Positions 53,636 to 62,409 of a stretch of DNA of 64,000 bases are shown piece after piece. The DNA is from Onishia taeanensis (lineage in GTDB: Bacteria; Pseudomonadota; Gammaproteobacteria; Pseudomonadales; Halomonadaceae): NCBI RefSeq assembly GCF_900100755.1, contig NZ_FNCI01000002.1, forward strand, positions 378,951 through 442,950. Reading direction: 5' to 3'. A program made the translations under genes and the position numbers. The number at the start of each line of letters is the position of its first letter. Position 1 is the stretch's first letter. The notes under the pieces were generated by a model, which saw only the letters and a list, made by a program, of their open reading frames with translations, made no database searches and had not been told where the DNA came from.

Positions 53636-54733
53636 TCAGCTCGGCAGATCGAGGAAAGCCTTCTCGCTGACGGCCTCCCACTCGCGATGCTTGGCGCGAA
53701 AGCCCATGAAGGAGTCGTAGACCCGTTGGGTGTCGGCATCCGCCGCCGCCATGGCGGACAAGGTATCGGCAGTGACTTCGCGCAGCCGGCTGATGATGTC
53801 GTCGGGCAGTGGCTGGGCGATGACTCCCTCGTTTTCCACCAGGTCGTTCAGGGCTTCGGCATTGACGGACTCACACCAGGCCTGGCTCTCGATGTTGCAG
53901 GCCATGGCCGCAGTCTTGACGATTGCCTGCAGGTCGCTGGGCAGTGCCTCCCAGGCCTGCTTGTTGATCATTAGTTCGGTAGCGTTGGTCGGCTCGCTCC
54001 AGCCGGTGGTGTAGTAGTACTTGGCGGCTTTGTGCAGGCCCAGGCGACGATCCTGATACGGCCCGACGAATTCGGCGGCGTCGATCACGCCTCGCTCCAG
54101 GGCCGGGAAGATCTCGCCGCCGGGCAGCAGCCGTACGGCCACGCCAAGCTCGCTGTAGACCTTGCCGCCTAGGCCCGGGATTCGCATCTTCAGGCCGTTC
54201 AGATCCTCGACGCTCTCCAGCGGTTCGCGGAACCAACCGGTCATCTGCACGCCGGTATTGCCCATTGGGAAGGCCACCAGCCCAACCTTGGCGTAGAGCT
54301 CGTGCCACAGTTCCAGGCCGCCGCCATGATATAGCCAGGCATTCATGCCCTGAGTGTTCATGCCGAAGGGCACGGTGGTGAAGAACTGGGCGGCGGGCAG
54401 GCTACCGGACCAGAAGTAGGCATTGCCGGCATTCATCTCGACCATGCCGGCCGACACGGCGTTGAAGCCCTCCAGTGCCGGTACCAGCTCGCCGGCGGCG
54501 AAGTGCTGAATCTTCATGCGGCCACCCGACATCTCCTCGACTTTCTTGCAGAAGTCGGTGGGGCTACCCGGGCCTTCGACATAGAAGGGCGAACCGGGGC
54601 CATAGGCGTTGGTCATTCGCCATTGGACGGTCTGGTTGGATTGGGCGCGGACGACGGCAGGGGCACCCATAACCAGGCCGGCGGTGGATGAGACTAGAGC
54701 GGTGCTCAGGAACTTGCGGCGATTGAAGCTCAT
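53636..54733 (-). CDS. TRAP transporter solute-binding protein (DctP), Tat-exported
   Basis: Periplasmic receptor, first gene of the second TRAP operon; 365 residues. ATG 54733 has AGGAG eight bases upstream. The N-terminus NRRKFLSTALVSSTAGLVMG is a twin-arginine signal, cut near VVRA. Mature motifs: LNGLKMRIPGLGGKVYSEL with the binding arginine, LPGGEIFPALERGVIDAAEF and GLHKAAKYYYTTGWSEP. It is of the same broad branch as the DctP at 31949-33115 but clearly not a recent duplicate. Two tryptophan-rich stretches suggest a bulky or aromatic-caged ligand, but the ligand cannot be named. Confidence 0.9.
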   Translation of the reverse strand: MSFNRRKFLSTALVSSTAGLVMGAPAVVRAQSNQTVQWRMTNAYGPGSPFYVEGPGSPTDFCKKVEEMSGGRMKIQHFAAGELVPALEGFNAVSAGMVEMNAGNAYFWSGSLPAAQFFTTVPFGMNTQGMNAWLYHGGGLELWHELYAKVGLVAFPMGNTGVQMTGWFREPLESVEDLNGLKMRIPGLGGKVYSELGVAVRLLPGGEIFPALERGVIDAAEFVGPYQDRRLGLHKAAKYYYTTGWSEPTNATELMINKQAWEALPSDLQAIVKTAAMACNIESQAWCESVNAEALNDLVENEGVIAQPLPDDIISRLREVTADTLSAMAAADADTQRVYDSFMGFRAKHREWEAVSEKAFLDLPS

Positions 54734-55167
54734 GATGATGACTCCTGGTGAGACGATTAACGAATGTAAATCCTCTATAGGAGTAGTCAGCAAGCCATGT
54801 GCCAGTTCGCTTTTTTACTCTATTATTTTTTTAATATCAGTTAGATAAGATTATAAGAAGTTGGCTCGATGATTCGCTTGGTGACGACGGTGGCGGCCGA
54901 TTTCGGATCACACGGCCCCACCTTGGAGTTAACAAAGGTGAGATTTAGGCGGTTAAGCGATCATTTGTATGCAGCCTTGCCGCGGCGATTCACCAAACGA
55001 CTGTCTCTAAGCGGCCGAGGGGTAGCAAAAGTAAGATCGGCACCCTTGTGAGGCGCTTGCACTCTTTATGTGCGGTAGTAGTGAGGTGGCGATGTGCTGT
55101 GGCCGCAAAACGCCGGTCATGCGGGGAGAGGAGCTAGTGGTGGCGGACCGCATTGCCTCGAAAGGCG
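54734..55167. promoter_or_regulatory. 434-bp gene-free region between dctP and the Lrp gene
   Basis: Upstream region of the TRAP operon. It has a markedly AT-rich tract at 54810-54870, unusual for this GC-rich DNA and suited to an Lrp-type or sigma-70 promoter. Short open frames here have no recognisable similarity. Confidence 0.45.
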
Positions 55168-55614
55168 CTAGAGTCGCGCGCCGCCGCGGCGGTGTTTGAC
55201 CCGTGACATCAGGCTCTTGCAGTCCACCGAGAGGATCTCGGGGCGGTTGAAGATACGTTCGCGCACGAAGGCATCGAAGCTGGTGTAGGTGTCGGTCAGG
55301 GTATGGATATGCAGGCTTTGCAGGTCGCTCATGATATAGAGGCTGACCACTTCGGGGCAGGCAGATAGCTCGTCGGCCACCTGCTGAAGTGCGGCGGGTG
55401 CCACCCTCAGATCCACGAAGGTGGAGATAGCCTTGCCGAGCTTCTCTGGATTGACCACTGCGGTGAACTGCTCGATGACCCCTTCCTCGACCAGGGCGTT
55501 GACCCGGGTGCGGGCATGCGCTCGGGAGATGCCCAACTGGCGGGCGATATCGGCATAGGACATGCGGCCATCTTTGATCAGCAGGTTCAGCAGTTCAGTA
55601 TCGGTCGTGTTCAT
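55168..55614 (-). CDS. Lrp/AsnC-family transcriptional regulator
   Basis: A 148-residue regulator with an N-terminal HTH (DTELLNLLIKDGRMSYADIA, helix RQLGISRAHARTRVNALVEE) and a C-terminal RAM ligand domain (KAISTFVDLRVAPAALQQVA, CPEVVSLYIMSDLQSLHIHT). Family members sense amino acids or small carboxylates. It is divergent from the second gbcB across 316 bp and lies upstream of the TRAP-tauE-ggt operon on the same strand, so either could be its target. Confidence 0.88.
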   Translation of the reverse strand: MNTTDTELLNLLIKDGRMSYADIARQLGISRAHARTRVNALVEEGVIEQFTAVVNPEKLGKAISTFVDLRVAPAALQQVADELSACPEVVSLYIMSDLQSLHIHTLTDTYTSFDAFVRERIFNRPEILSVDCKSLMSRVKHRRGGARL

Positions 55615-55930
55615 TGACTAGGGCCTTTGCCGGTGTGGGTCTCGATGATGCTTATCCAAAGAGCATCCTCGCCTATCATGCGATCGACCACCATCTCCGG
55701 GCGTTGCTGCAGGCCCTAGCATCCTGTTGGCGACCTCTCGTGATGCGAAGACGACAAGAACCACCGTCAGCGGCATGCCGGTTGGATGCCATGGATATGC
55801 CGGAGTCGCCGGCAGACAAGTTGGCAAGCCTGGTGGTGGCGCAAAATTCAGCCAAGGCTTCACGGCCTCATATCCTTATGCATGGGGCACCATCGCGGCG
55901 CCTGTCGGCACGTCCAAGCGAGAAACCATT
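55615..55930. promoter_or_regulatory. Divergent lrp/gbcB2 promoter region
   Basis: A 316-bp gene-free stretch. It contains the 31-nt element described at 55725-55755. The open frame continuing upstream from gbcB2 has no similarity to reductases and no ribosome binding site. Confidence 0.55.
55725..55755. promoter_or_regulatory. Candidate GbdR operator, gbcB2 copy
   Basis: Ungapped match (23 of 31) to 19932-19962 in the gbcA/gbcB promoter. It ends 175 bp before the gbcB2 start, against 157 bp for gbcB copy 1. CGAC cores are 21 bp apart, as in the first copy. Confidence 0.5.
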
Positions 55931-57037
55931 ATGATGTCAGACTTTCTCAATCCGGTAACCACGCAGACGTGGGTCAACGGGCGCCATCAGGTGCGCTGCG
56001 TGAAGGTCATCCAGGAGACCTGGGACGTGCGCACCTTCTGTTTCATGGCCGAGCAGCCGGTGCTGTACTTCTTCAAGCCGGGGCAGTTCGTGACCCTGGA
56101 GCTCGAGATCGCCGGCGAGCAGGTGATGCGTTCCTACACTATCTCGAGCTCCCCCTCGGTGCCCTACAGCTTCTCGATCAGCGTCAAGCGGCTGCCGGGC
56201 GGCGTGGTATCCAACTGGTTACACGATAACCTGAAGGCCGGCGATGAACTGGCGGTGCACGGGCCGGTCGGTAACTTCAATATCATCGATCATGCCGCCG
56301 ACAAGGTGCTGATGCTCTCCGGTGGGGTCGGCATCACGCCGCTGATGTCGATGACACGCTGGCTGTTCGATACCAATGCCTCGGTGGATCTGGCCTTCGT
56401 GCACAGTGCCCGCTCGCCGAAGGACATCATCTTCCACCGTGAGCTGGCGCACATCTTCTCGCGGATTCCCGAATTCAAGTTGCATATCGTCTGTGAGCGC
56501 AGCGACGAACTCTGCGAGGCCTGGGCGGGATTTCGCGGTTACCTGAGCCAAGAGATGCTCGAGCTGATGGCACCGGATTTCATGGAGCGTGAGATCTTCT
56601 GCTGTGGTCCCACGCCTTACATGAATGCGGTCAAGCGTATCCTGCGCGACAACGGCTTCGACATGAGTCGCTATCATGAGGAGTCCTTCGGCGCCACGCC
56701 GCTGGACGTTCAGGAAGAGGTGCTGGAGCTGGCCGAGCAGGCCGAGGCGCAGGCCGAAGAACTCGACGTCGCCGACATGTACAGCGTCGAGTTCAGCGCC
56801 ACCGGCAAGAGCGTGCGGGTGCAGCCCGGCGAAACGGTGCATGCGGCTGCCGCCAAGCTCGGCCTGCATATTCCCAAGGCCTGCGGCATGGGCATCTGCG
56901 GTACCTGCCGGGTGCCGCTTAGCTCAGGGCAGGTCGAGATGGACCACAACGGCGGCATTACCGACGAGGATATCGCCGAGGGCTATATTCTTTCCTGTTG
57001 CAGCAAGCCCACCGGCAACGTCGTCGTCGATTTCTGA
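55931..57037 (+). CDS. gbcB2: Glycine betaine monooxygenase reductase GbcB (copy 2, orphan)
   Basis: Ferredoxin-reductase type electron donor, 368 residues, same length as copy 1 and about 86% identical by eye. All cofactor motifs are kept: RSYTISSSPSVPYSFSI for FAD, LMLSGGVGITPLMSM and FCCGPTPYMNAVKRIL for NAD, CGMGICGTCRVPL and LSCCSKP for the [2Fe-2S] cluster. Differences are scattered, mostly conservative, with a cluster in the linker before the ferredoxin domain (residues about 262-285). No Rieske oxygenase lies nearby; the neighbours are an Lrp regulator and a convergent sugar dehydrogenase. It may serve GbcA, or a different oxygenase elsewhere. ATGs at 55931 and 55934 are both possible starts. 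Confidence 0.93.
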   Translation: MMSDFLNPVTTQTWVNGRHQVRCVKVIQETWDVRTFCFMAEQPVLYFFKPGQFVTLELEIAGEQVMRSYTISSSPSVPYSFSISVKRLPGGVVSNWLHDNLKAGDELAVHGPVGNFNIIDHAADKVLMLSGGVGITPLMSMTRWLFDTNASVDLAFVHSARSPKDIIFHRELAHIFSRIPEFKLHIVCERSDELCEAWAGFRGYLSQEMLELMAPDFMEREIFCCGPTPYMNAVKRILRDNGFDMSRYHEESFGATPLDVQEEVLELAEQAEAQAEELDVADMYSVEFSATGKSVRVQPGETVHAAAAKLGLHIPKACGMGICGTCRVPLSSGQVEMDHNGGITDEDIAEGYILSCCSKPTGNVVVDF

Positions 57038-57070
57038 AGTGGACCACCGCTAATCCACGCCTGAACGCCT

Positions 57071-57095
57071 GGCACCGGAAGACTAAACCGGTGCC
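57071..57095. terminator. Hairpin between converging gbcB2 and sugar dehydrogenase genes
   Basis: An 8-bp perfect stem (GGCACCGG 57071-57078 with CCGGTGCC 57088-57095) sits 33 bp after gbcB2. The T run is poor. Confidence 0.65.
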
Positions 57096-57109
57096 TTGCG
57101 GACGGCCAT

Positions 57110-58321
57110 TCAGCGTATGTCAGGCAGCAGGCGGAAGAGCCCGCCATTGGGCTGATCATTGAGCAGATAGATCAGTCCGTCCGGTCCCTGGCGCACGTCG
57201 CGTATGCGTCCGATCTGGCCGTCGAGCAGTACCTCGGCGCGAGACACCTTGCCGTTGTCGATCGTCAGTCGCGTCAGCGTTTCGCTGCTAAGCCCGCCTG
57301 CCAGCAGGTCGCCTTGCCAGCCCGGAAAATGCGGACTATCCACCCAGGCGAGTCCCGATGGGGCATAGCGCCCCTCGAACACGTAAGCGGGGTCGCGCAT
57401 GCCCGGTGCATGATCGCGACCGATCGGCAGGTTGGTCGCATAGTCTCGCCCTAGCGTCACCTCCGGCCAGCCGTAGTTCACCCCCGCCTCGATGCGGTTG
57501 ATCTCATCGCCAGTACGTGGCCCATGCTCGCTTGTCCACACGCTGCCGCTGCTCGTCACCGTCATGCCTTGGATATTGCGATTGCCCTGGGTATAGAGTT
57601 CGGCGGCCATTCCTGGCTCATCGACGAAAGGGTTGTCGGCAGGCGCCTCGCCGGTAGCCGTTAGGCGCAGCACGCTGCCGGCATGATCGGCGCCGTCCTG
57701 TGCCCGTTCGCCCTGGCCCCGGTCGCCGATGCTCAATAGCAGCGTGGTATCGGCAAGCCAGGCCAGGCGCCCACTGTAGTGGTGGTTGGGCATCGAGAAA
57801 CGGTTTTGCGCAAAGATCGTCTCTACGCCCTCGAGTCGAGGGCCGCTTGGGGCATCCAGGGCCAATCGCGCCCGGGCAACCGCGGTGCCGCTGCCATCGG
57901 GGCCGGCCTTGGCGTAGCTGAAGTAGAGCCAGTCGTGCTCGCCGTCGTTGCCTTTGTCACTGCCGCTATCACCGAAGTCCGGGTGCAGGGCCAAGTCCAA
58001 GAGTCCACCCTGGCCGCGAGCCACCACGCGAGGTAGCCCCTCGATGTGCGTGATCGCGCCGTCGGGTTCGATCAGTGCCAGCCGCCCCGGTCGCTCACTG
58101 ACCAGAAAACGGCCATCGGGCAGAAAGGCCAGCGACCAGGGGCGCTCGAGGCCTTCGGCCAGGCGCTCGAGCCGCATCGCATGCGGGGTGCCGGGCAATC
58201 CATCGGCGATGGTCGTCGCCCCCTGGGCCGATAGCGATGACAGCAAGGCGGCTGCCAGCAGCGCTGCGGGTAGGCGCATCGGTAGTCGCGAGTAGGCGGC
58301 GCGCCATATCGGTCGTTGCAT
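57110..58321 (-). CDS. PQQ-dependent soluble aldose dehydrogenase (YliI/Asd type)
   Basis: A 403-residue periplasmic six-bladed propeller enzyme oxidising aldose sugars with PQQ. ATG 58321 has GGGAG eight bases upstream. A signal peptide spans about residues 15-36 (PAALLAAALLSSLSAQG). Family segments: LERPWSLAFLPDGRFLVSER, GQGGLLDLALHPDFGDSG, NRFSMPNHHYSGRLAW, TLLLSIGDRG, HGPRTGDEINRIEAGVNYGW and GDLLAGGLSSETLTRL. An insertion GSDKGNDGEHD lies in one loop. No PQQ synthesis genes are in the window. No link to betaine metabolism is visible. Confidence 0.9.
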   Translation of the reverse strand: MQRPIWRAAYSRLPMRLPAALLAAALLSSLSAQGATTIADGLPGTPHAMRLERLAEGLERPWSLAFLPDGRFLVSERPGRLALIEPDGAITHIEGLPRVVARGQGGLLDLALHPDFGDSGSDKGNDGEHDWLYFSYAKAGPDGSGTAVARARLALDAPSGPRLEGVETIFAQNRFSMPNHHYSGRLAWLADTTLLLSIGDRGQGERAQDGADHAGSVLRLTATGEAPADNPFVDEPGMAAELYTQGNRNIQGMTVTSSGSVWTSEHGPRTGDEINRIEAGVNYGWPEVTLGRDYATNLPIGRDHAPGMRDPAYVFEGRYAPSGLAWVDSPHFPGWQGDLLAGGLSSETLTRLTIDNGKVSRAEVLLDGQIGRIRDVRQGPDGLIYLLNDQPNGGLFRLLPDIR

Positions 58322-58530
58322 GGGCAGAACTCCCTTTCTCGGTATGAGCTTTTTCACCCTAGCAGGCCTCTCAGCCATTGGCGCGACGACCTATGCTTTA
58401 TTGGCGCCTAATAGCGGCAATGCCGCCTTGAACCTGGCGCCCATAAGGTAATTTGAATGATCAAATAAAATAGATGATAATCCTCTGCCTTGAATTCGAT
58501 AATGCTGTGAAATAATAAAGGATCATGCCC

Positions 58531-60816
58531 ATGATGATGCATTCGCGACGCACTTTGCTGGCGGTAGGACTGGCGCTAGGACTTGCCGGTCCCGCCCAGG
58601 CCGACGTCACCCTGACCCGGGGCGCCACCTCGATTCCTGACGGGGAGGCCACTGCCGACGAAGACCTGACCATCGCCAACGAACATCTGGCCTTTGCCCT
58701 GGCGGTAGAGTCCCGTCCGCCTTGGGGTGTGCCTCGCGGTACCCTCGTGGATCTGGCAGCGGTCAAGGACGGTGAACTGGATCTGGATCGCGTCGCCTTT
58801 GCTGACTTCATTCCCAACAACTGGTCGGCCTGGCCGAACAGCGAGAAGGAGGTCACGGTCCTCGAGGACAGCCCCGACAGAGCCGTGGTCCAGGTGCGCC
58901 GTAACTGGGGCGATGCCTGGGTGATCACCACCTACACGCTCAAGGCCGGCAGCGACCGCATCGAGCTCGAGACGGAGCTTGAGAACGCCAGCGACGAAGC
59001 CCTGACGGCCATCCGTTCCGGCTTCACCCTGTGGCCGGACACCGGCTTCCTGTTTGGCGTGCCGGGCCTTGGCGATGCCAAGGAAACCGTCGCCGACGAG
59101 GCGCTGACCGATCGCATGGTCGCCTATGACCGGGATTGGGTGATCGCGCTGCACGCGCCGTATTTCGACCGCGTCAACTATGAAGGCCAGGACATGTACC
59201 TCGAGCATAGTCTGGCGCCGGGCGAAAGCCGCACCTTCAAGGGCGCACTGCAGGTGGTGCCCACGGGCGATCTGGCGCCGGTGGTGGCCAACGAGATCGA
59301 ACGCAAGGATCAGGACGCCGGGCGGATCAGCGGCACCCTGAGCAACGATGACGGTGAAGCTCCGCAGGATGGCCTGGTGATGGTCGAAAAGCAGGGCCAC
59401 CCCTATGCCTGGACCCTGGCTGAAGACGGCCAGTTCGCGATGGACCTGCCGGTGGGGGACTACCAGGTCTATGCCACTGGGCTTGGCCATGCCAACAGCG
59501 CGCCCCGCGATATCAGCGTGACCGCCGACGGCGAACAGACCTTGACCTTCGAGGGGCTAAAGGGCCCGGGCACCCTGACGTTGGATATCGTCGAGACCGG
59601 CAGCGGTGTGGCACGAGATGCTCGCCTGACCATCCTCGAGGGCCAGCAGCCGCCGGTGGAGTTCCTCGGCAAGCAGACCTTCTTCACCTCGCTGGACCCG
59701 GCCGGCAGTGCCGAGCTGTCGCTGGCGCCGGGCGAGTACCGCCTGGCCGTGAACGCCGGCGCGGGCTTCACGGCCGAGGGCGAGACCCTCGACGTGAGCC
59801 TTGACTCCGGTGAGCAGGTGTCGCGTACCGTTGAGATCGATCGCCTGGCCGAGCCCAACGACCGTGGCTGGTACGGCGCCGACTTGCACCACCATGCCAA
59901 CGTGCTCGAGGGCACCACACCCCCCGAGACGGTAGTCAGCGCCCAGCTCGCGACCGACCTGGATCTGACCTTCGTCAGCGACCATGACTCGACGACCAAT
60001 CACCAGCGCTTCCAGGCGCTCTCCGATAGCCGCGGCGTGCCCTTCATTCCGTCGATCGAAATCTCGCCGTCCTGGGGTCACATGAATCCCTTTCCCATCG
60101 CCCTGGGCGGTGAGTTGATGGTCGATCCGGGCATCGACGAGGTGCAGGACATCATCCAGGATGCCCGCCGTCTGGGCGCCGAGGTGATTCCGATGAACCA
60201 TCCGTACAACGACTATGGCTATCTGAACAATCTCGCCAACGACAAGGTGCCGGGTGGCTTTACGCCGAACTTCGACCTGCTCGAGCTCAACGCCGAGGTC
60301 GATAACGCCAAGACCCTCGAGACCGCTCATGCGCTGTGGGATGACGGTACGGCGATCTACTTTACCGCCGGTACCGATACCCATGACGCCTGGAACGACC
60401 TGACCGGCCGCATCCGCATGATGGCGCGGGTTCCCGGCGAGCTGTCGCCGCGTGCTTTTGCTCGCGCCCTCAAGGACGGTCACGGCTATGCCACCCAGGG
60501 CCCGCTGCTATATCCGCAGAACGTGCTGTTCGGCGATACCCTGCGCCTGGCAGGTGACAAGTCGGCCACCTGGCATGTCGATGTCGCGGCGGTGGACGGT
60601 CTGGCCGAGGCACGCCTGATTGGCCGCGGTGGTGAGGTCATCGCTACCCGTGAGCTCGACGGCAAGGAGGCCAGTCTGGCGTTCCCGCTGGATGGCGAGA
60701 TCGACGGCTGGGTTGCCCTGGAAGTCGAGGACGCCGATGGCGATCAAGCCTGGAGCAATCCGGTATGGGTCAAGCGTCAGGACAGCACGGCTTATCTGTC
60801 GGCTGCCGGCGAATGA
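58531..60816 (+). CDS. Exported CehA/McbA-family (PHP-like) metallohydrolase
   Basis: A 761-residue periplasmic protein. The third-frame ATG at 58531 is preferred because AAAGGA lies eight bases upstream; an ATG at 58525 is only two bases from it. Residues 1-25 form a signal peptide (TLLAVGLALGLAGPAQA). The N-terminal half is beta-rich with carboxypeptidase-regulatory-like repeats (DGLVMVEKQGHPYAWTL). The PHP-type metal site lies in the second half: DLHHHANVLEG (about 452), SDHDSTTNH (about 486), PMNHPYNDYG (about 555) and GTDTHDAWN (about 615). CehA relatives cleave carbaryl; the natural substrate of this group is unknown. Confidence 0.84.
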   Translation: MMMHSRRTLLAVGLALGLAGPAQADVTLTRGATSIPDGEATADEDLTIANEHLAFALAVESRPPWGVPRGTLVDLAAVKDGELDLDRVAFADFIPNNWSAWPNSEKEVTVLEDSPDRAVVQVRRNWGDAWVITTYTLKAGSDRIELETELENASDEALTAIRSGFTLWPDTGFLFGVPGLGDAKETVADEALTDRMVAYDRDWVIALHAPYFDRVNYEGQDMYLEHSLAPGESRTFKGALQVVPTGDLAPVVANEIERKDQDAGRISGTLSNDDGEAPQDGLVMVEKQGHPYAWTLAEDGQFAMDLPVGDYQVYATGLGHANSAPRDISVTADGEQTLTFEGLKGPGTLTLDIVETGSGVARDARLTILEGQQPPVEFLGKQTFFTSLDPAGSAELSLAPGEYRLAVNAGAGFTAEGETLDVSLDSGEQVSRTVEIDRLAEPNDRGWYGADLHHHANVLEGTTPPETVVSAQLATDLDLTFVSDHDSTTNHQRFQALSDSRGVPFIPSIEISPSWGHMNPFPIALGGELMVDPGIDEVQDIIQDARRLGAEVIPMNHPYNDYGYLNNLANDKVPGGFTPNFDLLELNAEVDNAKTLETAHALWDDGTAIYFTAGTDTHDAWNDLTGRIRMMARVPGELSPRAFARALKDGHGYATQGPLLYPQNVLFGDTLRLAGDKSATWHVDVAAVDGLAEARLIGRGGEVIATRELDGKEASLAFPLDGEIDGWVALEVEDADGDQAWSNPVWVKRQDSTAYLSAAGE

Positions 60817-60857
60817 TCGCCAGCGCCTGATATAAAAGCCGGGATACTCGTCAAGCA

Positions 60858-60894
60858 AGAGGCCGCGCTCAGGCGCGGCCTCTTGCTGTCTGGC
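60858..60894 (+). repeat. 37-bp direct repeat, left copy, forming the terminator of the CehA-like gene
   Basis: Identical to 62910-62946. It contains the stem AGAGGCCGCGC/GCGCGGCCTCT, a strong hairpin. Weaker similarity continues about 35-39 nt to the left of both copies, where GCGCCTG and AAAAGCC recur in order (60823-60857 and 62871-62909). Confidence 0.92.
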
Positions 60895-60948
60895 CTTAGC
60901 GCTTCAGGGGCTTAGCCTGATGGGACAGAAGGGATACGCAATCTTGCG

Positions 60949-62409
60949 CTAGTCTACTGATTTGACGATTCCCAGTGCTTCATTCACCGAATCTCGGATT
61001 TCACGGTAGCGGTCGGCATCGTGGATCAGCGTTTCCAGGTTGTCTTCCTGGAAGATCTCCTTCTTGCGTTTGTCGCCATCGCCTTTGGTGAAAATCGACG
61101 GAATGAGTTGCTCCAGGCACCTCAGCATGACTTCCGGGGAGACCGACGCGCCCGGTGACGCTCCCAACAAGGTGCCGTAGGTCTTGTCCTCAGACACGAC
61201 AATCTCGGTACCCATCTGCAGATCCCCATCCTTGATGATCTGAACACGCTGGCCAGCATGGATGGGTTCCCAGTCGAATTTTGTGCTCAGGCCGGGCGCA
61301 AATGCTTCCAGCTGTGCCAGCATGCTTTTTTTGCCGGTAAAGGTCTCTGAGACCAGATATTTGACCAGGGGAAAGTTCTCAAGCGCGACGTCTAGCAGGT
61401 TGGGAATATCATGCAGACGGATCGCCTTGATGTAGTCGAACACGCCCCGGCCTCTCTCGAGCACAGGATTGAACGAGGCGAATGGCCCGAATAATAGATA
61501 GTGCTGACCATTGACCACCCGCAAGTCCAGGTGTGGCACGGACATGGGGGGAGCGCCTACTTTGGCTTTACCATAGGTCTTGGCGTGATAGTTCTCTGCC
61601 TCTTCCGGGCTGATCGACGCCTTTAGAAAACGGCCGCCAACGGGGAAGCCGGCGTACCGGGTACGGAACGGCAGGTGACTTTTCTTGAGCAATGGGAAAG
61701 CACCGCCACCGGCACCGACAAACAGCACATCTGCCCGGTGCTGAGTAGCCCCCTCTTTATTTTCGGTTTCAATTATCCATTGGCCCGATGGGCTTTTATG
61801 CACGCGTTTTACATGCGTGCCGTATTCGATGTTCACACCCAGATCATTCTCTGCGTGAGCGGCCATCTGCTCCGTCAAGGCGCCAAAGTTGACGTCGGTT
61901 CCGGTTTCAATGACGGTCGCGGCCATTTTTTCATCCCGCGAACGCCCTTCCATGGTGTAGGGAATCCAACGTTTGATTTGGTCGAAATCGTCCGAGAACT
62001 GCATGTTTTCGAAGAAGTGGTGGGCGGACATCTCGCGGAATCGAAGCTTCAGTTCTTCGATCGACGGTTCGGCAACGATCGTGCAATGCTTGGTCTGGTT
62101 AATGAAGCTTTTCGGGTCTTTGATGACGCCTTTCTTGATCAGGTACGCCCAGAACTGCTTGGCAACATTGAACTGCGCGTGGATTTTCAGTGCTTTCTCA
62201 ACGGCAATGACCTCTCCATCCACTGGCGTGTAGTTGAGCTCACAGTTCGCCTCATGGCCGGTGCCGGCGTTCCAGAACGCGGAGGAGTTGCCGGCTCCGG
62301 CACGTTCCAGCCTTTCTATGATGGTGATTTCCAGCTCGGGAGCGATCTCTTTGGCCAGCGTCGCGAAGGTGGTCCCCATGATGCCCGCCCCGATGATAAA
62401 CACTTTCAT
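60949..62409 (-). CDS. mqo: Malate:quinone oxidoreductase
   Basis: Membrane-associated FAD enzyme oxidising malate to oxaloacetate and reducing quinone. It has 486 residues, typical length. Seen are FIIGAGIMGTTFATLAKEI at the N-terminal FAD site, AGAGNSSAFWNAGTGHEANC, VDVLFVGAGGGAFPLLKKSH-like second dinucleotide region, MLRCLEQLIPSI, and LLGASPGASVS near the end. The DNA is visibly poorer in GC than its neighbours: two sampled 60-nt stretches (61201, 61741) are 53% and 45%. Together with flanking direct repeats this suggests a separately acquired gene. Confidence 0.94.
   Translation of the reverse strand: MKVFIIGAGIMGTTFATLAKEIAPELEITIIERLERAGAGNSSAFWNAGTGHEANCELNYTPVDGEVIAVEKALKIHAQFNVAKQFWAYLIKKGVIKDPKSFINQTKHCTIVAEPSIEELKLRFREMSAHHFFENMQFSDDFDQIKRWIPYTMEGRSRDEKMAATVIETGTDVNFGALTEQMAAHAENDLGVNIEYGTHVKRVHKSPSGQWIIETENKEGATQHRADVLFVGAGGGAFPLLKKSHLPFRTRYAGFPVGGRFLKASISPEEAENYHAKTYGKAKVGAPPMSVPHLDLRVVNGQHYLLFGPFASFNPVLERGRGVFDYIKAIRLHDIPNLLDVALENFPLVKYLVSETFTGKKSMLAQLEAFAPGLSTKFDWEPIHAGQRVQIIKDGDLQMGTEIVVSEDKTYGTLLGASPGASVSPEVMLRCLEQLIPSIFTKGDGDKRKKEIFQEDNLETLIHDADRYREIRDSVNEALGIVKSVD

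Noticed and set aside
54869-55051. 60-codon frame upstream of dctP
   Set aside because: Short, basic, no recognisable family; more likely promoter DNA.
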